Assembly: GCA_900323505.1 (NCBI GenBank)
Contig: OOIN01000030.1
Location: forward strand, 496,001-560,000
Source of the DNA: Ustilago trichophora
Taxonomy: Eukaryota > Basidiomycota > Ustilaginomycetes > Ustilaginales > Ustilaginaceae
Length of the DNA: 64,000 nt
Reading direction: 5' to 3'
Every line of letters starts with the position of its first letter. The first letter of the stretch is position 1. The notes beneath the pieces were generated by a model. The model had not been told where the DNA came from. It saw only the letters and a program-made list of their open reading frames with translations, and did not search any database. This document shows, piece after piece, positions 48,220 to 57,233 of this stretch. The translations under genes were made by a program, and so were the position numbers.

Positions 48220-50622
48220 TTACTTGTTCTTCTTCCCCCCAGAACCACTCGCACTAGCAGCAGGAAGAGCAAAGGCCCTCTTCCTCCTCTTTCCACCTTC
48301 AAAACCTTTTACACTGGGTAAATCTCTACCCAACGCATCCGGCTTTTTCACCTGATAAATCCTTACAATCCAATTTTCACTGGTAAACGCCTCATCGAGA
48401 TACTCCAACTCGGGAGATTTACTGGGTCCTTGACTCTGTCGAACCCTATCCATCCCTGGTCTTCCGCCAAAGAGCTCGTTGAATCTATAGTAACTCATCT
48501 TATACATCAGACTCTCCCTCATCGTCTTTGTCGCTCCATCATCCACCTTGTACTGTCCCTGTGGAGTGAAATAGTCTGCCTCTTTCACTTCATCCGGCCA
48601 TACACCTTGGGCGATACGAATCATCCAGAGGTACTTGTTGATGTCGTCTCCACTGAAACCCAACAGTCCGCCAAAGATGATGAGGACATAGTCGACGTCG
48701 TGCTGACGGAGGATGGGGTAGGATTTCTCCTCGGAAGAACACATGGCTTTGCCGACAGTAGCAATGTGAGTGTTGTTCCACGTGTTGTTGTCGACGAGGG
48801 TGGGACGATCGGCCATACCGGAAATCTGGTAGCCATAGTCCCACCAGGACATGACTTTGGCATCAGAGGGAGTGTTTTGTCGAAGCCAGTAATAGGCTTC
48901 GCGGAAATCGTCAATGATGTGTTGGGATCCATCGGCGTTGCGCGAGGCAAGGACGACCGAGGGCGAGGAATAGGCGGTCGAGGTGACGAATGTGCAGTGC
49001 AACACAAAGACGAGTAAAAGGAGGAGAGAATAGATGGTGACAAAGAAGCGAGAGTCCAAGCCAAAGACGCCAAACTTGCTGCTGGTGAAAGAAGAGGCGC
49101 GGAAGACGGGGGATGCCGGTCTCGAGAGATCCGTGTCGGAAGAGCTGTTTGGAGTGGTCTCGGTCACTGCAACTGCTGCGGCCTTGCGAGAACGTGTGGA
49201 CCTAGCAACGAGATCTTGATCGTCACCATCAGCATCCACACCTTCCACTAACGGAGTTGGCTCCTTTGGATCCAAATACGTCTGCAGCAACGTACTCATC
49301 GCAATCGCGGCACTGACGCAAACCACCGGCGTCAAAGTCAACATCAACCTAACCATGACACCGGCAAAGTAACTCGCCATCACGGCATAGATAATGACAA
49401 ACACGTGTTCATCTCTCAACTCCTTGAAAAGCAAGAAGACTCCGACGGGGAAGAGGAAGATGAGCATCTCCAAGTCAAAGAAGAAAGCGGGCCAAGCGGG
49501 TGGTTGATGTTCCGAGACGGAAGCGATGATGGGGATGTGCTTTTTGGCGTATGCTGTATCCCAGAGCGAGTAGAATCGACCAGTCCAGGGTGCGACGTAT
49601 CCGGCGTAGGTGAGAGCGACAAGTGCACCGAATGCCAGAGTGGCGACGACGACGACGAATGCGACGAGGAGCAGCTTAAACTGTTTGCTGGGTACGTGAG
49701 ATCGAATGAGTTCGACAAAAGCCACCAATTGGAGCAGACCAAATACACCCAATGCTGCCATGTGTTCACTTGTGCGAACGGGTTGGAATCCGACAAAGGG
49801 CACCTGCATCGACGCCAGCGTACCCACCGCATAGAAGCTCGAATACGCTACGTACAATCTCGAGCTGAATCTTCCCATCAAGATCAGCACGAGCACGTGC
49901 AACGGGATCATGTTGGTAATAAACACGTATCCACCCCACGCTGCGACCATGTAAAAGTAGAACAGCGCCGTAGCAACCCCCCACAAGGCCGAACCGTCCT
50001 TGAGCGCCTTGATCCACAGATAGAACGTCATCATGAGCAAGAAGATTGCGATCGCCTCGTTATCGTACGAACCCGCGACCGATCTTGAAATGTAACCCGG
50101 AGCGATACCGATAAACGCCGCTGCGAGTAGACCGGCGGCATCGTCCTTCATCGCTGCTGTGAACATGTAGGTTGCCCATGCGGTGAGACCGGAGAATGCG
50201 GGGGCTAGTAATACGCAAATGTTTCGAATGTCGACGGGGATGTTGAGCGAGTGGAACAGATTGTAAATCGCCCCCGAGGTAACCATCAGACCTGGATAGG
50301 CGGTTCCACCAGCAGCACGGCCGAGCGGATACCACGCTGTTGCGTCAAACCAGTTCCAGAAGCGATAGAAGCCATCGGTGGTCAAGACTTTGGTAGCGCG
50401 GAAATTGAACCAAGGGTCAAATTCGTGGATGATACTCTCGTGTCGAACGACTGCGAAGAGACGCGATGAAACGGCAGCTCCAGCAATGAGAAAAATGATG
50501 ATGAGCCGGAGAAGAGATAGGACATTTTTGTTGGCTTCGGATGATAGAGTGGGAAGACGATAAGCTGCGCGTGTGGTGGCAGTGCCTGTTGGTCCACTGC
50601 CTCGGGATGAACCGCCCGACAT
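48220..50622 (-). CDS. STT3: oligosaccharyltransferase catalytic subunit STT3 (800 aa)
   Basis: Dolichyl-diphosphooligosaccharide-protein glycosyltransferase, the catalytic subunit that moves the preassembled glycan to Asn in the ER lumen. The start at 50622 (MSGGSSRGSGP) precedes the conserved N-terminus; the frame upstream only reads through a poly(A) tract into polylysine. Visible: IIHEFDPWFNFRATKVL with the catalytic first-loop Asp, about a dozen hydrophobic membrane segments, and WWDYGYQISGMADR with the WWDYG signature, followed by NNTWNNTHIATVGKAM. Residues around 480-540 form a Ser/Thr-rich insertion with ARSTRSRKAAAV. Length is somewhat above the usual 700-750 because of this insertion and the N-terminus. 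Basic C-terminal tail ending KKNK. Single exon. Confidence 0.95.
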   Translation of the reverse strand: MSGGSSRGSGPTGTATTRAAYRLPTLSSEANKNVLSLLRLIIIFLIAGAAVSSRLFAVVRHESIIHEFDPWFNFRATKVLTTDGFYRFWNWFDATAWYPLGRAAGGTAYPGLMVTSGAIYNLFHSLNIPVDIRNICVLLAPAFSGLTAWATYMFTAAMKDDAAGLLAAAFIGIAPGYISRSVAGSYDNEAIAIFLLMMTFYLWIKALKDGSALWGVATALFYFYMVAAWGGYVFITNMIPLHVLVLILMGRFSSRLYVAYSSFYAVGTLASMQVPFVGFQPVRTSEHMAALGVFGLLQLVAFVELIRSHVPSKQFKLLLVAFVVVVATLAFGALVALTYAGYVAPWTGRFYSLWDTAYAKKHIPIIASVSEHQPPAWPAFFFDLEMLIFLFPVGVFLLFKELRDEHVFVIIYAVMASYFAGVMVRLMLTLTPVVCVSAAIAMSTLLQTYLDPKEPTPLVEGVDADGDDQDLVARSTRSRKAAAVAVTETTPNSSSDTDLSRPASPVFRASSFTSSKFGVFGLDSRFFVTIYSLLLLLVFVLHCTFVTSTAYSSPSVVLASRNADGSQHIIDDFREAYYWLRQNTPSDAKVMSWWDYGYQISGMADRPTLVDNNTWNNTHIATVGKAMCSSEEKSYPILRQHDVDYVLIIFGGLLGFSGDDINKYLWMIRIAQGVWPDEVKEADYFTPQGQYKVDDGATKTMRESLMYKMSYYRFNELFGGRPGMDRVRQSQGPSKSPELEYLDEAFTSENWIVRIYQVKKPDALGRDLPSVKGFEGGKRRKRAFALPAASASGSGGKKNK

Positions 50623-50951
50623 GGTGGCTGGCTGGTGATCGGCTGCAACAAAGACGACTACGACCCTGTGTGTAGAGAGAACGGTCGAGCGTATGGTCTT
50701 GTTGTCGGTTGGAAGGGAGGTGAAGACGGCGGTGGTGGTAAAGGTGATGGACCGGAAGGTGTGTTGAGAATGTGTGCCGTTTAGATGCCGAACAATGCGC
50801 GCAGTGTTCTGTGCTGGCTGGCAGACAGAAGCACAAATTGGGCTTGTGCTTTCCCACTCGAAAAATCGTCCGTGCGCTTTCTTCTCTATCTTCCACGTCC
50901 CTCTGCCTTCTTGTCTTCTCGTCTTCCTGTCGCGCGAGAGCAATTTCCCCC

Positions 50952-50954
<3 letters not shown>

Positions 50955-50999
<45 letters not shown>
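50955..50999. repeat. 45-base poly(dA:dT) tract
   Basis: An uninterrupted run of 45 T on the plus strand about 330 bp upstream of the STT3 start codon. Such tracts exclude nucleosomes in fungal promoters, so a promoter role is possible. Its exact length is likely to vary between reads. Confidence 0.8.
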
Positions 51000-51000
<1 letters not shown>

Positions 51001-51172
51001 AAATTGAAGTTCGAGATGAGTGCGGCATAACACTTTCAGCATTTTCTCACTTAAATCACCCTTTGGATGCTGTTCGCTTTTGCACACGAGATCAGCTCAA
51101 GGACATCGAATCGAGATTTCAAAGCAGTTCTGTCGAAGAAGAGGTCCGTCATTGGTATTGGGTGTGATTTGA

Positions 51173-54100
51173 CTATAGCGCCCACTCATCAGCCGCTTCT
51201 TTATCGGAAATGAACGGTCTTCCAATCGCGTTTGCGGTTCCATCGCACATAGGGCAACTTCCTGCAATCAGTGCATCCAGCTGATCGCGCAGCTGCTGGA
51301 TCCTCTCCTGATCCTCGATGCTTCTCGCTGAGCCGATAGCATTCTTGTTCGCCCCTCCTTCCAAACCGTTGCCGATGGCATCTGGATCGCTAGATGCGAC
51401 CATGGCAGCCGCTCGACGTTGTGCCGCAGTGCGCGAGCCAGCCACCCAATCCGATGCCGGATTCGAGAACGGATCCAATGGAGCGAGCACCCTTCGGCCA
51501 CCTGCGACACTGACGCTGACACCCGCAGAGATAGCGCTGATCACCGCATCTGGCACCACCAACTCTCGCAGCTTGTCGAGACCTACCGCTGCTGTCACGT
51601 TACCCAAACCTCGAGCACCAGCTTGCAACCCACTCAACCCTGCATTCCTTGCTCCTTGCGCTACGTTGACCACCGCTTTGGATCCGTCCTTCAAGAAACC
51701 CATGTTGGCAAGTGCAGAGTTTGGCAATGCGGGCACAAGTCCACTGGTGAGCGCCGAGATCTGCTGCTGCAACTCGAGCAACTTCCTCAGACTGCGCGTT
51801 GACATGGTCTTGGTAACCTCCCCGATCAAGCAGTCTGCATGGAAGCCATGTCGGCAGGGGAAGATATAGAACTGGCGCTGCACCAGCATCTGCATGCAGT
51901 GGTGACACTTTTGATCCGGATCGATCGTCACATAGCGTTCGCTGAGCTTGGCGATATCCTGCTGGATCGCTGCAGCCGAGCGCGACGCTTCATCCATCTC
52001 GTCCTTGAGCTCCTCGATGTGCGCAGCATATCCTTCGAGCGCCTCGCAAATGTCGTCTTTGCAGTCGTCGATGACGGCAAAGTCGGGGAAAAAGGGCAAA
52101 ACGTCTTCGATCGAGATGAGATCAGTACGGCGCAGAAAGGCCATGGCGGATTTGATGTCGGCTGCGGTGCGTACGACTTCCTTGGCCACCTTCAACCAGA
52201 GCTTCTTGCGCAGATCGCGGTCCATCGACTCGGCCATCTCGGCACAGCTGCAAGCCAGCTCGATCTCGCCTTCGCGGATCGCCAGCTCGACAGCTGACTC
52301 GAACAGGCCCATTTTGGCGTAGATGCGTACGCACGCCTCCATCTGACCCTGTGACAGGCACGTCCGCAAAGCATAGTCGAGGTCAAAGTAGGGATGTCCC
52401 GTGAGCGGATTCGGCTTGGCTTCATCAATGAATCGCAACAGCTCCTGCTTGGTCTCTTCGCGCTTAGAATAGCGAGAAGCGCGTCGAGCCAAAAGAGTGA
52501 GCAGCAAGTTGTGGATCGCTGTGTCCTTGCTGCCGTTTTTGCCGGCAACAATGCCGCCCAGATACTTGACAGCTTGATCCGTCTCGCCCAGATCCAAATC
52601 TGGCTTGTGTTGAAGCAAGGCAGGAATGAGCTTGCGTGCATCCAACTTTCGCTGTCGTGTCCAGCAGTCGACCGTCTGCGCAGGCGCATGTCGCATCAGC
52701 ACCGATGCAAAGCTATAGTAGAGTTGCAGCGAGTCTTGCTTGTTGATAGCATCGATAGCTTTGGTCCATTGCTTTGCCTGAATGTGGTGTCTAACGATGC
52801 GATCGTGATCACCAATCACGGAAGCAAAGTGAAGATAGACGTCGGACCGACCATGCTTCTTGATGAGGTCGAATGTGGTGTGTGGGTCGAGCAAGTTGCG
52901 ATAGGTAGAAAGGAATTGGTAGAGTTCTTCGGTGATCATGGTGATCTCGAGGCGATAGTTGTCAACGTCCTGGCTGGCAGCTTCGGCGGCAGCAACATCC
53001 TCGAGCTGGTTGATTTTGCTGAGGTAAATCTCGATGAGCCAGGTGGCGAGCATGATGCGTTGTGCCACATCGTGAGTTTTGTCCAGTCGCTCGAGGCGCA
53101 TGACGAGATAGTAGCGCAGTGCGTCACGTTGCTCTGCATCGGTGAAGCGCAAAACAATCTCTTCGAATGCACGCATAAAGGTCTGCGCGTAGCATTGTGC
53201 CGCCTGGATGTACTTGCCTTCGGCAAAGAAGCGATCTCCCTGGAAAGAGAGAACCGTGCCTCGCTGAATGCCTGGCTTGGCGTACTTGAGTGCGGTATCG
53301 AAGGAACCCCGGTCCAGGTATACGCGCCAGACATGCCGGTCTTCATCGCGCATGACGAGTTCAAAGATGCTGGCATCCGTGTAGATCCAATAGGTCCTCT
53401 TTGCAACATCGACGGCGGTACCGATGACGCGTTCGTTCGCCTTGAGTGGCAAAGCTTCTTCAAAGATGACCTGATCATCGAGCGAGCTGATGGCCATGAC
53501 ACGGTCCTCGTAGAGCAAGACAAAGTGGAACTCGGTAAGGGCGATGCTGAGCGGGATCTCGGTGATGGGTGTGGCGCCATGTCCAAACCCGCTGTCACCG
53601 CCATTGGATGCTGTGCTGATGCGACTCCGACGCTTTGTGGGGCTGTTGCTGTTCTCGTCTTCGATAGCGATGGCTGGATAAGGCAAAAGATTGGCCGATT
53701 CGATGACGCTATCGCCTGCTGTAGCGTCGTGCGGATACGACAATAGCCCATGGTAGACACCCGGACCAGTGAGCCATGCAAGGGCGGAAACGTGCTTCGA
53801 GGAAGTGGGAGTCCAAGTATGAAGCTCGGAATAGGGAAGATCACCTGGCAATTCAGACTTGAGATTGGGCGAAGAATCGCCACGGTAGGGAAGAAAGAGC
53901 TTGTCGTAGAGCGAATGCGAGTCGGACTCGTCGGATCTTGATTTTGCTAGGACGCCGACAAATTCATAGATGCGCGTGCTGGTGGTGGCGATGACGACGG
54001 CTCTACGCAGTTCACTCGACGACGATGCACCTGCTGAAGTGTTTGCTGCGGACGACGATTGATTGGCACGAGGAAAGGTCTCGGCAGCCAGACCAGTGAC

Positions 54101-55060
54101 GGGCTGACGTTCGGGTAATGTGGTCATGTGTCGCACGACACGGTCGACATCGCCGCGTTCTGCGCCATTACCCGCTGTCCTGCGTGCAATCTTGTCAAAG
54201 ATATCGCCATCGTCAGGATCGCTGCCTACGGGTGCTGTGATGACGACCTCGTAGATATCACCGGAGCGTGTACCAACAAGGATCTCGCGTGTGGACGAGA
54301 GTGCAGGATGTGCGTTTGTGACGCGCTTTCTCGCAACACCCGCGCCAGAGTTAGACGCTTGGCTTTCTCTGTTCCATGCAACACTCTCGATGATGTTTCC
54401 TTTTAGTTTGGGTAATAAGCGCGCTTTTCTCCATCCGCTCGCCCAGTAGTAGTTATCACCGTTGCGCATGGCAAGCAGAAGATGAACGCCGGATGGATCA
54501 GCATACATCTTGTGTGGGCCGATGATGCTTGGATCTGGTGGTGGAGCATTACGAGCTGAGCGAGGCATAGGCGGTATGGGAACGTCTGCTTCTTCGGTGC
54601 GCTCTGGATCGTCAAGATTGATGCGAACGAGTTTTGGCGGAGCGATTGGGAATGGGTTGGCAGCTTGGGATGGATTGGGGTATGCATAGAGACACATGGT
54701 GAGTATGTTGGATGAGACGGTCATGAGCGCCAATGGTGCTGAAAAGGCATACTGAACCCGGCCTAGCTGGAAGATGGGGTCAGAGTGAGAGGAGGGACCT
54801 GGATCCGACGAGACAAAGCCGGTCTCGAGTGCAGCGATAGGGTCGAGCAACGAGGCTCCGAAACCATGATCAGCATCTCCTCCACGAGAAGCATAGGTGT
54901 CTATTTCAAAGCCATCGTTGATCGACTCGTATGCGGCACCGAAACGAGCGCCATTGGCATGTTGACCGTTGGCATTTGGAGTATCAGCATGAATATTGGC
55001 TCGTCTTTTATGTGGTGGTGTGTGCTGCGACGAAGAGCTCTGGACAAAGTCGTCAAACAT
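51173..55060 (-). CDS. VPS18: vacuolar sorting protein VPS18/PEP3 (1295 aa)
   Basis: Core subunit of the HOPS and CORVET tethering complexes that drive fusion at endosome and vacuole. The N-terminal half is beta-propeller-like with the Pep3/Vps18 region (VQYAFSAPLALMTVSSNILT onward), the middle has clathrin-type helical repeats (YDLV-like FDLIKKHGRSDVYLHFASVI, KYLGGIVAGKNG). The C-terminal RING-H2 starts CHHCMQML, continues FPCRHGFHADCL and is completed by CPMCDGTA far downstream: about 150 residues with a coiled segment and Ala/Gly-rich sequence lie between the two zinc halves. Single exon, typical smut length. Its start lies about 660 bp from the divergent gene at 55.7 kb. Confidence 0.93.
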   Translation of the reverse strand: MFDDFVQSSSSQHTPPHKRRANIHADTPNANGQHANGARFGAAYESINDGFEIDTYASRGGDADHGFGASLLDPIAALETGFVSSDPGPSSHSDPIFQLGRVQYAFSAPLALMTVSSNILTMCLYAYPNPSQAANPFPIAPPKLVRINLDDPERTEEADVPIPPMPRSARNAPPPDPSIIGPHKMYADPSGVHLLLAMRNGDNYYWASGWRKARLLPKLKGNIIESVAWNRESQASNSGAGVARKRVTNAHPALSSTREILVGTRSGDIYEVVITAPVGSDPDDGDIFDKIARRTAGNGAERGDVDRVVRHMTTLPERQPVTGLAAETFPRANQSSSAANTSAGASSSSELRRAVVIATTSTRIYEFVGVLAKSRSDESDSHSLYDKLFLPYRGDSSPNLKSELPGDLPYSELHTWTPTSSKHVSALAWLTGPGVYHGLLSYPHDATAGDSVIESANLLPYPAIAIEDENSNSPTKRRSRISTASNGGDSGFGHGATPITEIPLSIALTEFHFVLLYEDRVMAISSLDDQVIFEEALPLKANERVIGTAVDVAKRTYWIYTDASIFELVMRDEDRHVWRVYLDRGSFDTALKYAKPGIQRGTVLSFQGDRFFAEGKYIQAAQCYAQTFMRAFEEIVLRFTDAEQRDALRYYLVMRLERLDKTHDVAQRIMLATWLIEIYLSKINQLEDVAAAEAASQDVDNYRLEITMITEELYQFLSTYRNLLDPHTTFDLIKKHGRSDVYLHFASVIGDHDRIVRHHIQAKQWTKAIDAINKQDSLQLYYSFASVLMRHAPAQTVDCWTRQRKLDARKLIPALLQHKPDLDLGETDQAVKYLGGIVAGKNGSKDTAIHNLLLTLLARRASRYSKREETKQELLRFIDEAKPNPLTGHPYFDLDYALRTCLSQGQMEACVRIYAKMGLFESAVELAIREGEIELACSCAEMAESMDRDLRKKLWLKVAKEVVRTAADIKSAMAFLRRTDLISIEDVLPFFPDFAVIDDCKDDICEALEGYAAHIEELKDEMDEASRSAAAIQQDIAKLSERYVTIDPDQKCHHCMQMLVQRQFYIFPCRHGFHADCLIGEVTKTMSTRSLRKLLELQQQISALTSGLVPALPNSALANMGFLKDGSKAVVNVAQGARNAGLSGLQAGARGLGNVTAAVGLDKLRELVVPDAVISAISAGVSVSVAGGRRVLAPLDPFSNPASDWVAGSRTAAQRRAAAMVASSDPDAIGNGLEGGANKNAIGSARSIEDQERIQQLRDQLDALIAGSCPMCDGTANAIGRPFISDKEAADEWAL

Positions 55061-55722
55061 GATGTGGAAGCTACCTGCGGCGCATGGGTCCGAAGCTGTT
55101 GTCCTCCTTTGTTTGGATTAAGCCCGAATGGCTATATTGTGGAGTGGTTGTCGATGTGAGCAGCGAGGCTGAGATGAAGCGTGCGCGATGGAGCGGCTGA
55201 CCTGTGAGCCTGAAGATGGATTGTACAGTCCCGACGGGAGTGTGGTTGTGGTCGGAACTGTTTCGAGGATGATGTACAGTATGTTTGCTATGGTGAGTTG
55301 GAACAGTTGCGATTTGGTGAAACAGAAGATGGCCCATCCGCATCAAGCGCGACCCCTTTTCACCTCATCAGCTGCAAATCGGATCTCTCATCCCGATCTT
55401 TGAAATCTCGAAAAAGGTGGAGGCGAGGATTCAAGCGAGCGAAAAGGGAGAAAGCAGAATGACGCTGTTTTGTGCTTTTTGTCAGTTCTCCGAAATAGCA
55501 CAGCCGACAAGACAATCCTTTGAATGCCAAGAAGCCACAGAGAGAGAGAGAGAGAGATGTCGGATATTTGCATCCGTGTTGCTTTGACCGTTCTTCCTTT
55601 GTCCATACACCACCACCACCACCACTACCTCATCGTTTTAGCTTTCGATCTCCGTCCCTACTTCGGATCCTCCCACCTCAAACGACGCGGTTCCGTTTAG
55701 ACTTGTTGCTTGCCTGCCCAGC
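55061..55722. promoter_or_regulatory. divergent promoter region between VPS18 and the MTFP1-like gene
   Basis: About 660 bp between opposite start codons. Simple repeats include (GA)n at 55539-55556 and (CAC)n at 55610-55626. No open frame with support. Specific factor sites were not identified. Confidence 0.5.
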
Positions 55723-56833
55723 ATGATGGACGTTACTACCATCGAGCCACAGCGCTACATTCCAATGTTTGGGCTTAGTGGACTCGGTTTCCAGCTGCAA
55801 GGTATGTTGCTTCTCTTTGCTAGCGTTGTGCTGCTCCATACTGTCGACTGACACCTTCTGCTCTGACTCTGCTTGTCTATCTGCGATCACAGGCTCGCTC
55901 GTGAACAGCCCCTTCAAGACCTCTGTCTCACTTCTTTCCACCGGCAATGGCAACAGCAACACCACGTCCGTCACCTCACCTCAATCCACATCCGGTCTAG
56001 CCACCCCGACCCTCTCCTCCTCCCCAGCTACCGATTCGACCCAAGAGATCATCGACCTCGAAAACGGTCCTTCACGATATGCCGCCTACGCCATGCGTCT
56101 CAAGACCGTCATCGTTGCCTCCTCGCGTTACGTCGCCTACTCGTCCGACATCGGTGAAGCCTTCCGACCGCTCACCAAGCCCGCTTTCGTCACCGGTGCC
56201 TATGCTATTTCATGGACCTACATCCTCGGCGACGTCTGCTATGCTGGCTACAAAGCCGCCAAGCAGTACGAAGCACTTGCCTCCACCACCTTTACCTCTT
56301 CCTCTGGGCCTCTGCAGGAATTCGAAACCGAAGCAGCAAAGTACGCCGATAAAGCTCTCACCTCTGTCAAAGAGAACCTGCCTCTTGAGAAAATCCTCGA
56401 CCAAAAGACGCTCTCTGCGTTGTCGCCAACGGAGAAAGTCGAACTCAAGAAACGTCATACTCAGCGTCTGGCAGAGCAGGGAGAACATGCAGGTGTAGAC
56501 CCAACCCGCGTCTCCGAGTTTACACACGTCGGTATGACCATGGCAAGACAAGCCGTCTTCCAGAGCATCGCTTCCATGGCTTTGCCTGCATTCACCATTC
56601 ACAGCATTGTGCGATACTCGGCTCCGCTGTTTGCAAAGGCAAAGAGTCAGAGGATTAGAGCAGCAGGTCCCACAGTGGCTGGATTGATGTTTGTCCCTGC
56701 ATTGCCGTTCTTGTTCGACGAGCCGGTCGAACATGTTGTCGACTTTGCTTTCGATTGGATCCAGGAGAGGATCACTGGTGGTCCGAGAGCTGCCCACAAG
56801 GTGGTAGAAGCTGCCAAGGAGAAAGTTCTATAA
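55723..56833 (+). CDS. MTFP1/MTP18-like mitochondrial inner-membrane protein (339 aa)
   Basis: Join 55723-55801 and 55893-56833. Exon 1 starts ATGATG and ends CTGCAAG; the 91-nt intron has GTATGT and ends GATCACAG; exon 2 resumes at GSLVNSPFK. The family region is AFRPLTKPAFVTGAYAISWT then YILGDVCYAGYKA, and further hydrophobic helices follow (QSIASMALPAFTIHSIVRYS; TVAGLMFVPALPFLFDEPVE). MTP18 proteins affect mitochondrial fission and inner-membrane integrity. The fungal protein is longer than the animal one through a Ser/Thr-rich N-terminus and a charged middle loop. The identification rests on the motif around FRP-x3-P-x5-AY-x-IS. Confidence 0.85.
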
Positions 56834-57233
56834 ATCACAATGCCACACTCTTTTCCGCTCTAAATTTCACCATAGATACTGTACTTGACACCGTTGATAG
56901 AAAATAATGTAACTTCATTCATCACTGGTCAAAGGCTGCTTGGCTGGTAATGTAGACAGGAAACAGCCATACAAAGCTTGGGAGTGATTGGGAGCTGAGC
57001 TGTGGTTTATGTGAATTTGAGGAAAGTGGGGTGGAGGAAGAAATTTGAAATTTCGCTTGCTTCCCCGCATTCGTTTTTGAGCGGTTTCACAGCTATTCTT
57101 ATTTTTTTGTCGTGCTGGGGCCATCCAACTCTACTTTCCTTTTTGTCATCCCATCATTTGGCTGGCTGTCAACTCTCAACCAACTTACCATATACACTTT
57201 CGAGGCTGCTTCGGAGTCGAGAAATCAGAGGCG
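56834..57233. other. intergenic, 400 bp
   Basis: 3' flank of the MTFP1-like gene and promoter of the next gene, both on the plus strand. Only short frames. Confidence 0.4.

Noticed and set aside
50623..51087. N-terminal extension of the STT3 frame with a long polylysine
   Set aside because: The lysines are the translation of the poly(dA:dT) tract. The conserved protein starts at 50622.
52394..53746. 450-codon open frame antisense to VPS18
   Set aside because: It lies wholly inside the VPS18 coding region on the opposite strand, has no domain, and is explained by GC-rich codon use of the sense gene.
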